In this document: in pieces, positions 26,884 through 36,429 of the stretch
Layout: each line of letters begins with the position of its first letter
Numbering within the stretch: the first letter of the stretch is position 1
NCBI RefSeq assembly: GCF_010731615.1
Contig: NZ_AP022618.1
Coordinates: forward strand, 1,488,001-1,552,000
Direction: 5' to 3'
DNA from: Mycolicibacterium insubricum
GTDB lineage: Bacteria > Actinomycetota > Actinomycetes > Mycobacteriales > Mycobacteriaceae
Length of the DNA stretch: 64,000 nt
The notes under the pieces: model-generated
Seen by the model: the letters and a program-made list of their open reading frames with translations, nothing else
What the model was told of the DNA's origin: nothing
Databases searched by the model: none
Program-made: the position numbers and the translations under genes

Positions 26884-27346
26884 GCGCATTGCGGCGGGGT
26901 CGGCGTCGCTGCCGACCGCCGAGGACACCCGGGCACTGGGCGAGCGGATCGGTGCGGGCCTGCGCGCCGGCGACGTCGTCGTGCTGGCCGGGCCCCTGGG
27001 CGCCGGAAAGACCATGCTCACCAAGGGCATTGCCCGGGCCATGGACGTCGAGGGTCCGATCACCTCACCCACCTATGTGCTGGCCCGGCTGCACCGCGCA
27101 CGCCGCCCGGGCACACCGGACCTGGTGCACGTCGACGTCTACCGACTGCTGGACACCGGTACCGACCTGCTCGGCGAACTGGATTCGCTGGATCTGGACA
27201 CCGAACTCGACGACGCCGTCGTGGTGGTGGAGTGGGGCGAGGGGCTGGCCGAGCGGCTCTCCGAGAACCACCTGGACGTCCGGCTGGAGCGCGCCGCGGG
27301 CACCGATGTGCGTACCGCGCAGTGGAATTGGGGGAGCGAGTCGTGA
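26876..27346 (+). CDS. tsaE: tRNA t6A threonylcarbamoyladenosine biosynthesis ATPase TsaE
   Basis: This is the P-loop ATPase that turns over the TsaB-TsaD complex in making t6A37 on ANN-decoding tRNAs. It has 156 residues. The Walker A motif GPLGAGKT is at 39-46, followed by the conserved ITSPTYVLARLH. The acidic VEWGE motif lies near residue 120. The GTG at 26876 overlaps the hydrolase gene by eight bases, and its stop overlaps tsaB by four. This is the start of the four-gene tsaE-tsaB-rimI-tsaD string. Confidence 0.92.
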   Translation: MAERIAAGSASLPTAEDTRALGERIGAGLRAGDVVVLAGPLGAGKTMLTKGIARAMDVEGPITSPTYVLARLHRARRPGTPDLVHVDVYRLLDTGTDLLGELDSLDLDTELDDAVVVVEWGEGLAERLSENHLDVRLERAAGTDVRTAQWNWGSES

Positions 27347-27945
27347 CCCGGGTGGTGCTGGCGCTGGACACCGCCACCGCGGCCGTCACTGCCGGCCTGG
27401 TGCGCGTGGGGCCCGACGGCGCCGAGCTGCTGGCCGAGCGGATCACCGTCGACCCGCGCGCGCACGCCGAGCGGTTGACGCCCAACATCGTTGCGGCACT
27501 GGATGACTGTGGACTATCGATGACCGATATCGACGCCGTGGCGGTGGGCTGCGGCCCCGGCCCGTTCACCGGCCTGCGGGTCGGCATGGCGACGGCCGCC
27601 GCGCTCGGACACGCCCTCGACGTGCCGGTGCACCCGGTATGCACCCTCGACGCGATCGCGGCCGACGGCGCCGCCGGTGGTGATGAGCTGGTGGTCACCG
27701 ACGCCCGTCGCCGCGAGGTGTACTGGGCCCGCTACCGCGACGGCGTGCGGGTCGAAGGACCGGCGGTCGCCGCGCCGGCCGACGTGCCCGCAGCGGCGGA
27801 GGCGCTGGCCGCTGGCCCGCGCTACCCGTCGTCGCTGCGGCTGGTGGCCGCCGTCGCTGATTTCGGCGCCGATCCCGAGCCGCTGGTTCCGCTGTACCTG
27901 CGCCGACCGGACGCCCGCACGCTGGCCGAACGGGGTCTGGCGTGA
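27343..27945 (+). CDS. tsaB: t6A biosynthesis scaffold protein TsaB
   Basis: This 200-residue ASKHA-fold protein dimerises with TsaD. The N-terminus [17 protein letters not shown] and the segment [18 protein letters not shown] are the conserved features. The GTG at 27343 overlaps the tsaE stop (GTGA); an upstream in-frame extension would sit within tsaE and is not used. The rimI start overlaps its stop in the same way. Confidence 0.92.
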   Translation: MTRVVLALDTATAAVTAGLVRVGPDGAELLAERITVDPRAHAERLTPNIVAALDDCGLSMTDIDAVAVGCGPGPFTGLRVGMATAAALGHALDVPVHPVCTLDAIAADGAAGGDELVVTDARRREVYWARYRDGVRVEGPAVAAPADVPAAAEALAAGPRYPSSLRLVAAVADFGADPEPLVPLYLRRPDARTLAERGLA

Positions 27946-28397
27946 CCGACGTCGTGCTGGACGCGCTGAGAGTCGAGGACGCGCCGCGCTGCGGCGACCT
28001 GGAGGCGCTGCTGTTCCCCGGCGACGACCCGTGGCCGGCGCGGGCGTTCGTCGCCGAATTGCACTCCCCACACACCCATTACGTGGCCGCCCGAGCCGAC
28101 GGCACGTTGGTCGGCTACGCGGGCGCGGCGCGGTTGGGGGCGCGACCGCCGTACGAGTACGAGGTGCACACCATCGGCGTCGACCCGGACTACCAGGGCG
28201 CCGGTATCGGGCGCCGGCTGCTGGACGAGCTGCTGGCATTCGCCGCCGACGGGCCGGTGTTCCTGGAGGTGCGCACCGACAACGACGCGGCGATCGCGCT
28301 GTATCAGCGGGCCGGCTTCGAGAACGTCGGGCTGCGCAAGCGCTACTACCCGGTGAGCCGGGCCGACGCCTACACCATGCGCAAGGAGTGCCCGTGA
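27942..28397 (+). CDS. rimI: ribosomal protein/general N-alpha acetyltransferase RimI
   Basis: This 151-residue GNAT acetyltransferase has the acetyl-CoA loop in [16 protein letters not shown] and a C-terminal [22 protein letters not shown], typical of RimI. The E. coli enzyme acetylates the N-terminus of ribosomal protein S18; in actinobacteria it may act more broadly. Its position between tsaB and tsaD is conserved in mycobacteria (Rv3420c). It overlaps both neighbours by four bases. Confidence 0.9.
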   Translation: MTDVVLDALRVEDAPRCGDLEALLFPGDDPWPARAFVAELHSPHTHYVAARADGTLVGYAGAARLGARPPYEYEVHTIGVDPDYQGAGIGRRLLDELLAFAADGPVFLEVRTDNDAAIALYQRAGFENVGLRKRYYPVSRADAYTMRKECP

Positions 28398-29419
28398 CCA
28401 TCGTGCTGGCCATCGAAACCTCCTGCGACGAAACCGGAGTCGGTATCGCCGAACTGCACGAGGACGGCACCGTCGCCCTGCTGGCCGACGAGGTGGCCTC
28501 CAGCGTCGCCGAACACACCCGCTACGGCGGGGTGGTGCCCGAGGTCGCTTCTCGCGCGCATCTGGAGGCCCTCGGCCCGACCATGCGCCGGGCGATGGAC
28601 ACCGCGGGGGTCACCCGCCCCGACGCCGTCGCCGTGACCATCGGACCCGGCCTGGCCGGCGCTCTGCTGGTTGGGGTCGCGGCCGCCAAGGCCTATGCGG
28701 CGGCCTGGGGAGTGCCGCTCTACGGGGTCAACCACCTCGGCGGCCACCTGGCTGCCGACAGCTATGTGCACGGACCGCTGCCGGAGTCTGTGGCGCTGTT
28801 GGTGTCCGGCGGGCACACCCACCTGCTGCACATCCGGTCGCTGGGCGAACCCATCGTGGAACTCGGCAGCACCCTCGACGACGCCGCGGGAGAGGCCTAC
28901 GACAAGGTGGCTCGCCTGCTGGGGCTGGGCTACCCGGGCGGGCGGGTTCTCGACGATCTCGCCCGCACCGGTGACCCGGAGGCGATCGTGTTCCCGCGCG
29001 GGATGACCGGTCCCCGCGACGATCCGTACGCGTTCAGCTTCTCCGGCCTCAAGACGGCCGTCGCCCGGCACCTGGAGGCCCACCCGAATGCGTCGCCGGC
29101 CGACGTCGCCGCGGGCTTCCAGGAGGCCGTCGCGGACGTGCTGACCCGCAAGGCCGTCCGCGCGACCACCGACGTCGGCGTCTCAACGCTGCTCATCGGC
29201 GGCGGGGTCGCCGCCAACTCCCGGCTGCGAGAGTTGGCCGAGGAGCGTTGCGCGGCAGCCGGTTTAACGCTGCGGGTACCTCCGCCGCGGCTGTGCACCG
29301 ACAACGGCGGGATGATCGCCGCCTTCGCCGCGCATCTGCTGGCCGCCGGGGCCGTGCCGTCGGCACTGGAGGTGGCCAGCGATCCCGGTATGCCGATCAC
29401 CATCAGCCAGCTGTACTGA
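28394..29419 (+). CDS. tsaD: tRNA N6-adenosine threonylcarbamoyltransferase TsaD
   Basis: This is the catalytic subunit that transfers the threonylcarbamoyl group to A37 of tRNA. It has 341 residues, the family length. The metal-binding histidines are in [10 protein letters not shown] (HxxxH) and the nucleotide-binding segment is VSGGHTHLL. The GTG at 28394 overlaps the rimI stop. A longer in-frame start would run antiphase through rimI and is rejected. TsaC, the first enzyme of the pathway, is not in the window. Confidence 0.94.
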   Translation: MTIVLAIETSCDETGVGIAELHEDGTVALLADEVASSVAEHTRYGGVVPEVASRAHLEALGPTMRRAMDTAGVTRPDAVAVTIGPGLAGALLVGVAAAKAYAAAWGVPLYGVNHLGGHLAADSYVHGPLPESVALLVSGGHTHLLHIRSLGEPIVELGSTLDDAAGEAYDKVARLLGLGYPGGRVLDDLARTGDPEAIVFPRGMTGPRDDPYAFSFSGLKTAVARHLEAHPNASPADVAAGFQEAVADVLTRKAVRATTDVGVSTLLIGGGVAANSRLRELAEERCAAAGLTLRVPPPRLCTDNGGMIAAFAAHLLAAGAVPSALEVASDPGMPITISQLY

Positions 29420-29442
29420 GCAGCTGCAACGAGGGAGCTTCC

Positions 29443-29886
29443 ATGACCGAGCATCTCGCCGACAAGTTGGCCGTCACCGAATTGCTGTACCGGTACGCGG
29501 AACTCATCGACGCCGGGGACTTCGACGGGGTGGGGGTCCTGCTCGGGCGGGGCAACTTCATGGGCGTGGCGGGCCCCGCGGCGATCGCCGGGCTGTTCGC
29601 CGCGACCACCCGCCGCTACCCGGATGCCAGAAATACACCTCGGACCCGGCACCTGGTGCTCAACCCGATCGTGGATGTCGACGGCGACACCGCCACCGCC
29701 CGTTCGACCTTCGTCGTGGTGCAGCGCACCGATACCTTGGCGCTGCAGCCGATCGTCGTCGGCCGGTACCGGGACTCCTTCGCCCGCGACGACGCCGGCT
29801 GGTACTTCACCGAACGGCTGGTCGACGTCGAGATGGTCGGTGACGTGTCCCAGCATCTGCTGGGGCTGGAAGGGCTGGACCTTTAG
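29443..29886 (+). CDS. SnoaL-like NTF2-fold protein
   Basis: This 147-residue protein has the cone-shaped SnoaL/NTF2 fold. It begins with the usual helix LAVTELLYRYAELIDAGDFDG, followed by the strands TRHLVLNPIVDVDGDTATARS and FARDDAGWYFTERLVDVEMVG. Family members include polyketide cyclases, isomerases and simple ligand binders, and I cannot assign a substrate. The ATG at 29443 has GAGGGAG ahead of it. It follows tsaD by 23 bases and meets the HNH gene tail to tail with a four-base overlap. Confidence 0.72.
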   Translation: MTEHLADKLAVTELLYRYAELIDAGDFDGVGVLLGRGNFMGVAGPAAIAGLFAATTRRYPDARNTPRTRHLVLNPIVDVDGDTATARSTFVVVQRTDTLALQPIVVGRYRDSFARDDAGWYFTERLVDVEMVGDVSQHLLGLEGLDL

Positions 29887-31367
29887 AACGGCGGGGGCTC
29901 GTCGTAGCCGGGCGGGGGAGTCCGGTCGGCCTCGGCGACCGCCGCACCCACTCGCGCGTGTTCCAATGCCCGGGCCAGCGCGTTGGACTCCCGTTCCTGC
30001 TTGATCCGCCGCGCGCGGGCCTTGCGCCGCGTGGTCTTGCGCACCGGCATCATCACGCCCGCATCCGGGCTCGGCGACTTGCGCCGGCGCCGCGGTGGCG
30101 GGGCGGGTCCGGTGCTCGTGTCCCAGTCCGGGAACAGCAGGGCACTGAGCGGCTTGGTGGTGTAGCTGTGACCGGTGGGGGTGGTGATGGTCAAGGTGCC
30201 GTCGGGCTCCTGATGGTTGGTCCAGCCGTGCCAGAAAGTTTTCACGAGATGATGCCGACGGCATCGCGGGCCGAGATTCGCCGGGTGGGTGGCTCCCCCG
30301 TCGGAGCGGGCGTCGACATGGTCGAGGTCGCATTGATAGGCCGGGCGGTCGCAGCCGGGGTGCCGGCAGGTCATGTCCCGACTGCGGATGAAATCCGCCA
30401 GGCCGGCCGAAGGCCGGTACCGGGGTTCCGGTTCGTCCTTGGGCTTGGGGAGGTCCTGGACCCGGGCCCCGTTGGCGATCACCTCGTCGAGAACGGTCGG
30501 CGGCAGGACGGTTCCGGGGCGATCCAGCATGATCGCGGCCTTGCGGGACGCCACGGTCTGGGCGACGACGTGAACGTGGATGGTGGCCGCGGGAATCTTG
30601 CCGGTCTTGGCCGGGCACTTCGGGTCATCGCAGCGACAGGTCAGGCGATCGGCGCGGGCACTCAGTGCACCGACGGCGTCGGCGCGGCGCTGCCTCAGGG
30701 TGCGGGGGTCGTCGTCGCACACGGTGCGAGCCAGGTTGTTCAGTGCGGCGTCGAACAGCACGGCATCGGTAGCGGTCAGCCGCCCCCACACGGTGGCCAG
30801 CCCGTTCTCGTCGTTGCGGGGATCGCCGATATTGATCTCCCGGCCCTCATAGCTGCCTTGGGCCCGGTGTACGGCGTCGGGATCGAGTTCGGCGACCGCC
30901 GCATCGATCGCCCTCTCCAGCTTCATCTTGGACAGCGCCGGGAATCCGAGGGCGGCCGCGGCCAGCCGGGCATCGATGCTGCGCAGCGCGTCGGCGTCGG
31001 TCACCAGAGAGGTGCGCTCGGCGAGCGTGGCCGCGGCGGTGACGTCGAAGGCCCCGGCCAGGAAGGCGGCACCCACCTTCGGAAGCCTGTCGGCCATGGC
31101 CAGCCCGATCCGCATCTGGCGCATCGCCCGGCCGTGGCCGACGGTCAGGGCGCACGAGATCTCCGCGGCTGCGGCATCCCAGTCGTCACATCCCCATTCG
31201 GGATGCTCCTCCTCGTCGCAGCGCCGGTGGGTGAACTCGGCGATGATGGCGAGCTTGCGGGCCTCGACGGCGTTGGCGGCTCGGTTCGCGGCGGTCATCG
31301 CGTCGATCAGGGCGGCGTCGTCCAGGCCGCGGAGCTCGGCCGGATCGGATACCACCACTTCGAACAT
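29883..31367 (-). CDS. DUF222/HNH endonuclease (13E12-type repeat family)
   Basis: This 494-residue protein has an N-terminal DUF222 region (about 20-320) and a C-terminal HNH nuclease motif. The motif is CRHPGCDRPAYQCDLDHVD followed by NLGPRCRRHH, with four cysteines placed as in the zinc-stabilised HNH group. A long basic, Pro-rich tail follows. The family is present in many copies in mycobacterial genomes and includes the 13E12 repeat proteins. The start at 31367 (MFEVVVSDP) has TAATAT seven bases upstream; a longer in-frame start exists at 31406. In M. tuberculosis tsaD is next to groES, so this gene is an insertion relative to that genome. Its upstream flank is unusually AT-rich. Confidence 0.82.
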   Translation of the reverse strand: MFEVVVSDPAELRGLDDAALIDAMTAANRAANAVEARKLAIIAEFTHRRCDEEEHPEWGCDDWDAAAAEISCALTVGHGRAMRQMRIGLAMADRLPKVGAAFLAGAFDVTAAATLAERTSLVTDADALRSIDARLAAAALGFPALSKMKLERAIDAAVAELDPDAVHRAQGSYEGREINIGDPRNDENGLATVWGRLTATDAVLFDAALNNLARTVCDDDPRTLRQRRADAVGALSARADRLTCRCDDPKCPAKTGKIPAATIHVHVVAQTVASRKAAIMLDRPGTVLPPTVLDEVIANGARVQDLPKPKDEPEPRYRPSAGLADFIRSRDMTCRHPGCDRPAYQCDLDHVDARSDGGATHPANLGPRCRRHHLVKTFWHGWTNHQEPDGTLTITTPTGHSYTTKPLSALLFPDWDTSTGPAPPPRRRRKSPSPDAGVMMPVRKTTRRKARARRIKQERESNALARALEHARVGAAVAEADRTPPPGYDEPPPF

Positions 31368-31374
31368 ACTGTCA

Positions 31375-31380
31375 ATATTA
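31375..31380 (-). promoter_or_regulatory. -10 hexamer for the HNH gene
   Basis: Read on the reverse strand it is TAATAT, seven bases before the ATG at 31367, in an AT-rich tract (about 31368-31445). It suggests a leaderless transcript. Confidence 0.5.
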
Positions 31381-31481
31381 CGCCCAAAATATGATCTATA
31401 CCACAAATGGGCGAAAAATTGTTCGATAAAGAACCATTCGGATCGGCTGGCAGCGAAATTGCAGCCCTCCGCCCTTGAGTG

Positions 31482-31508
31482 CTAGCACTCCCGTGTATAG
31501 AGTGCTAG
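31482..31508 (+). promoter_or_regulatory. CIRCE operator (HrcA site) of groES-groEL1
   Basis: CTAGCACTC-N9-GAGTGCTAG (31482-31508) is a perfect inverted repeat matching the CIRCE element bound by the heat-shock repressor HrcA. It overlaps the presumed promoter: TTGAGT at 31475-31480 and TATAGA at 31496-31501. It lies about 135 bases before groES. Confidence 0.92.
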
Positions 31509-31642
31509 CTGGCAGGCGGACGTCTCCTGTGTCGGCACCCGCGACGACGGCGCGAGGGGTTCGGCCAACTGCCGATACCTGGTAACAACGGTTCGGGCCG
31601 CGGCCCGGGCCTCCAACCTCAGAAGTGAAGGGGCTCCACATC

Positions 31643-31945
31643 GTGGCGAGCGTGAACATCAAGCCGCTGGAGGACAAGATCCTCGTGCAGGCCAACGAGG
31701 CCGAGACCACGACCGCGTCCGGTCTGGTCATTCCCGACACCGCCAAGGAGAAGCCGCAGGAAGGCACCGTCGTCGCAGTTGGCCCCGGCCGCTGGAACGA
31801 GGACGGCGACGAGCGGATTCCGCTGGACGTGTCGGAGGGCGACGTCGTCATCTACAGCAAGTACGGCGGCACCGAGATCAAGTACAACGGCCAGGAGTAC
31901 CTGATCCTGTCGGCCCGCGACGTGCTGGCCGTCGTCTCCAAGTAG
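31643..31945 (+). CDS. groES: co-chaperonin GroES
   Basis: This is the heptameric lid for GroEL, 100 residues, the family length. The core sequence [20 protein letters not shown] is nearly identical to the M. tuberculosis protein, and the mobile-loop region follows it. I place the start at the GTG at 31643, which gives the usual [10 protein letters not shown]-terminus; another in-frame start six codons earlier is less likely. It is controlled by the CIRCE site upstream and followed by groEL1. Confidence 0.95.
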   Translation: MASVNIKPLEDKILVQANEAETTTASGLVIPDTAKEKPQEGTVVAVGPGRWNEDGDERIPLDVSEGDVVIYSKYGGTEIKYNGQEYLILSARDVLAVVSK

Positions 31946-31957
31946 ACAGATCGTGTT

Positions 31958-32001
31958 CCGCCCCGGAGATCGCTCGTGGATGCGGGCCATCTCCGGGGCG
32001 G
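31958..32001 (+). promoter_or_regulatory. stem-loop between groES and groEL1
   Basis: A perfect 13-base-pair stem, CCGCCCCGGAGAT (31958-31970) with ATCTCCGGGGCGG (31989-32001), encloses an 18-base loop. It lies in the 97-base gap of an operon that must be read through. A role in mRNA processing or differential expression is therefore more likely than simple termination. Confidence 0.65.
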
Positions 32002-32030
32002 TCGCGTACCCAGCGAAGTCCGCTATCTAG

Positions 32031-33665
<1,635 letters not shown>

Positions 33666-33679
33666 GCAGTAGCCACGGG

Positions 33680-33713
33680 AACACCCTCGGTCCGCTTGGG
33701 CCGGGGGTGTTTT
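33680..33713 (+). terminator. intrinsic terminator after groEL1
   Basis: A 14-base-pair stem, AACACCCTCGGTCC (33680-33693) with GGGCCGGGGGTGTT (33698-33711), has two G-U pairs, a four-base loop and a short T-run to 33713. It is the clearest intrinsic terminator in the window. Confidence 0.85.
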
Positions 33714-33791
33714 CGATTCTTCACGCGATCGAGACCTGGACGCGCCCCCTTCCGCGCCGGTTCCAGACCCACGGTGGGCAACAATCCGAAG

Positions 33792-35243
33792 ATGCCGGAA
33801 CCGCGCGGGATATCCCGCCAGGAATTTCTCCGCGGCGCCGTGGGTGCCGCGGGCGCTGTGGCCGCCGGAGCGCTCTTCGGACTGCCCCGAGCGGGCGCCG
33901 ATCCGAGATCCGACGCCTGGGCAGAGCTCTCCAACGCCATCCAAGGGCAGGTGAAACTCCCCGACAACGGGCAGTTCGACGCCAGCAAGGCCGTGTTCAA
34001 CACCAACTTCGACGGTATGAAGCCGGCCGCCGTCGTCACCCCGACCTCGTTGGCCGACGTGCAGAAGACGATGGAGTTCGCCGCCAAGCGTGGTGCCAAC
34101 GTGGCACCGCGCGGCGGCGGTCACTCCTACGTCGGTGCGTCGACGGCCAACGGCGTCATGGTCCTGGACCTGCGGCAACTGCCCGGCGACATCGCCTACG
34201 ACGCCGGCACCGGCCACGTCACGGTGACGCCGGCGACGCACCTCTACGACATCCACCAGGTATTGGCGGCGAACGGCCGGGGGATCCCGACCGGAACCTG
34301 CCCGACGGTCGGTGCGGGTGGCCACGCGCTCGGCGGCGGGCTGGGCGCCTCGTCGCGGCACGCCGGGCTGCTCTCCGACCAACTGGTGTCGGCGACGGTG
34401 GTGCTGCCAGGCGGGAACGCCGTCACCGCGTCGTCGGCGCAGAACCCGGATCTGTTCTGGGCGTTACGCGGCGGTGGCGGCGGCAATTTCGGCGTGACGA
34501 CATCACTGACCTTCGCGACCTTCCCGGTCGGCGACGTCGACGTGGTGAACCTGCACTACCCGCTGCAGGCGTTCCCGCAGGTGCTACTCGGTTGGCAGAG
34601 CTGGCTGCGCACCGCCGACCGCAACAGTTGGGCGCTCGTCGACGCCGGCAACGACCCGCGGAATCCCGACTGCCGGATCCTGGCGACCTGTCCGGTGGGC
34701 ACCGGTGGCGCCGTCGCGGCCGCGCTGACCAAGGCGGTGGGGGCGCAACCCGCCGCGACGGACACTCGCACCTTCAATCACCTGGACCTGGTGAAGTATC
34801 TCGCCGCCGACAACCTCAACCCGGCGCCGCTCGGCTACGTGGGCGGCTCCGATGTGTTCCAGACGATCACCCCGGCCGCCGCGCAGGGGATCGCCGCTGC
34901 CTTCAACGCGTTCCCGAGCGGAGCCGGGCGGCCGTTGGTGATCATGCACGCGCTCGACGGAGCGCTGGCCACCGTCGCGCCGGGTGCGACGGCATTCCCG
35001 TGGCGGCAGCACTCCGCACTGGTGCAGTGGTACGTGGAAACCTCCGGATCACCGGCGGCGGCCACCGGGTGGCTGGCGACCGCGCACCAGGCGGTCGCTT
35101 CGGCGTCGGTGGGCGCCTACGTGAACTATCTCGAGGTGAACCAACCCACGTCGCGGTATTTCGGCGCGAACCTGTCCCGGCTCAGCGCCACCCGGGCCAA
35201 GTACGACCCGAACCGGATCATGTTCTCCGGCCTGAACCTCTGA
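33792..35243 (+). CDS. exported FAD-linked oxidase, berberine-bridge type
   Basis: This 483-residue VAO/BBE-family flavoenzyme has a signal peptide (about 1-36, ending PRAGA). The motif SRQEFLRG resembles a Tat signal but has only one arginine of the pair. The FAD domain includes RGGGHSYVGAS, where H111 is the expected covalent attachment site. C170 in GTCPTVGAGGHALGGG lies 59 residues later, the spacing seen in enzymes with bicovalent FAD. The C-terminal BBE segment ends TRAKYDPNRIMFSGLNL. I chose the ATG at 33792; a longer in-frame start would begin in the groEL1 terminator. Such enzymes oxidise sugars, alcohols or natural products; the substrate is unknown. Confidence 0.82.
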   Translation: MPEPRGISRQEFLRGAVGAAGAVAAGALFGLPRAGADPRSDAWAELSNAIQGQVKLPDNGQFDASKAVFNTNFDGMKPAAVVTPTSLADVQKTMEFAAKRGANVAPRGGGHSYVGASTANGVMVLDLRQLPGDIAYDAGTGHVTVTPATHLYDIHQVLAANGRGIPTGTCPTVGAGGHALGGGLGASSRHAGLLSDQLVSATVVLPGGNAVTASSAQNPDLFWALRGGGGGNFGVTTSLTFATFPVGDVDVVNLHYPLQAFPQVLLGWQSWLRTADRNSWALVDAGNDPRNPDCRILATCPVGTGGAVAAALTKAVGAQPAATDTRTFNHLDLVKYLAADNLNPAPLGYVGGSDVFQTITPAAAQGIAAAFNAFPSGAGRPLVIMHALDGALATVAPGATAFPWRQHSALVQWYVETSGSPAAATGWLATAHQAVASASVGAYVNYLEVNQPTSRYFGANLSRLSATRAKYDPNRIMFSGLNL

Positions 35244-35278
35244 CGGCACACGTGACAAAGTCCCCAAAAGAGCGGATC

Positions 35279-35292
35279 GTGATGGGCATCAC
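35279..35292 (+). promoter_or_regulatory. inverted repeat upstream of the diiron gene
   Basis: GTGATG-GG-CATCAC is a perfect 6-2-6 palindrome, 29 bases before the ATG at 35322. It may be an operator, but no regulator is adjacent and the promoter is unclear. Confidence 0.3.
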
Positions 35293-35321
35293 ATTCATGC
35301 CGGGTGCCGAGGGGGCAGGCC

Positions 35322-36422
35322 ATGACCACCAAAGACAAATACACCGAAATCCCGGAATCGTATTCGTGGGGCGTCCCGTGCTCCGGCGAAACGCGCTTCA
35401 CCTGGGAGTACGACGACAGCCGGGCGAGGCTGCTTTCCCTGTACCAGAAGGGTAAGGACAAGCAATGGGATGCCCAGTCGCGCATTGACTGGTCCACCGA
35501 CGTCGACCCGATGAACCCGCTCGGGCTGCCCGACGAGGTGCTGCCGCTGTTCGGCAGCCCGATGTGGGAGTCCGCCGACGACAAGCTGCGGGCCGCCATG
35601 CGCCAGCACTCCCAAGCCTGGCAGTTCTCCCAGTTCCTGCACGGCGAGCAGGGCGCGATGATGTGCGCGGCCAAGATCGTCGAAGTGGTCCCGGACATGG
35701 ACGCCAAGTTCTACGCCGCCACCCAGACCATGGATGAGGCCCGGCACGTCGAGACGTTCTCCCGGTTCCTGCAGGAGAAGATCGGCCTGGTCTACCCGAT
35801 CAACAAGAACCTGACCGCGCTGCTGGACGACACCCTGCGCGATTCCCGTTGGGACATGCCGTATCTGGGCATGCAGGTGCTCGTCGAGGGGCTGGCGCTG
35901 GCTGCGTTCGGGGTGCAGCGCGACCTCGCCGCGCCGGGGTCACTGGGCAAGCAGGTGCTGGCGTATGTCATGCAGGACGAGGCGCGCCACGTCGCGTTCG
36001 GTCGCATCTCGCTCAAGGACTACTACCGCGAGCTGACCGACTCCGAACGCAACGATCGCGAGGAGTTCGTCGTCGACGCCTGCTACCTGATGCGCGACCG
36101 GTTCCGCGGCGAGGAGGTGTTCGAGACCCTGGGCCTCGACGTCCAGGCGTGTGCCCAATGGGTCGACACCGCACCCATGATGGCCCAGTTCCGGGCGTAC
36201 CTGTTCAGCCGCATCGTGCCGATCGTCAAGGACATCGGGCTGTGGGGACCCAAGGTGCAGATGGCCTTCGCCGACATGGGGGTTATCGACATGGCCGGCA
36301 TCGACATCGACGCCCTGATGAAGGCCGACGAGGACCAGGCCGAATCGCTGGAGCAGGCGCACGCCGAGATGGCCCGCCGCGCCGTCGAGGTCGACGGGAT
36401 CATTGCGACCGGCGCGGCCTGA
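35322..36422 (+). CDS. ferritin-like diiron protein, probable oxygenase
   Basis: This 366-residue all-helical protein has a complete set of diiron ligands of the ferritin/ribonucleotide-reductase type: E109 (HGEQG), E139 and H142 (DEARHVE), E189 (LVEGL), E220 and H223 (DEARHVAFG). The two DEARH motifs are near-repeats. The arrangement is that of diiron oxygenases or hydroxylases rather than storage ferritins. I prefer the ATG at 35322; an in-frame GTG at 35304 is possible. It stands alone between the flavin oxidase and the gluconate genes, so context gives no substrate. Confidence 0.75.
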   Translation: MTTKDKYTEIPESYSWGVPCSGETRFTWEYDDSRARLLSLYQKGKDKQWDAQSRIDWSTDVDPMNPLGLPDEVLPLFGSPMWESADDKLRAAMRQHSQAWQFSQFLHGEQGAMMCAAKIVEVVPDMDAKFYAATQTMDEARHVETFSRFLQEKIGLVYPINKNLTALLDDTLRDSRWDMPYLGMQVLVEGLALAAFGVQRDLAAPGSLGKQVLAYVMQDEARHVAFGRISLKDYYRELTDSERNDREEFVVDACYLMRDRFRGEEVFETLGLDVQACAQWVDTAPMMAQFRAYLFSRIVPIVKDIGLWGPKVQMAFADMGVIDMAGIDIDALMKADEDQAESLEQAHAEMARRAVEVDGIIATGAA

Positions 36423-36429
36423 CGCCGGA

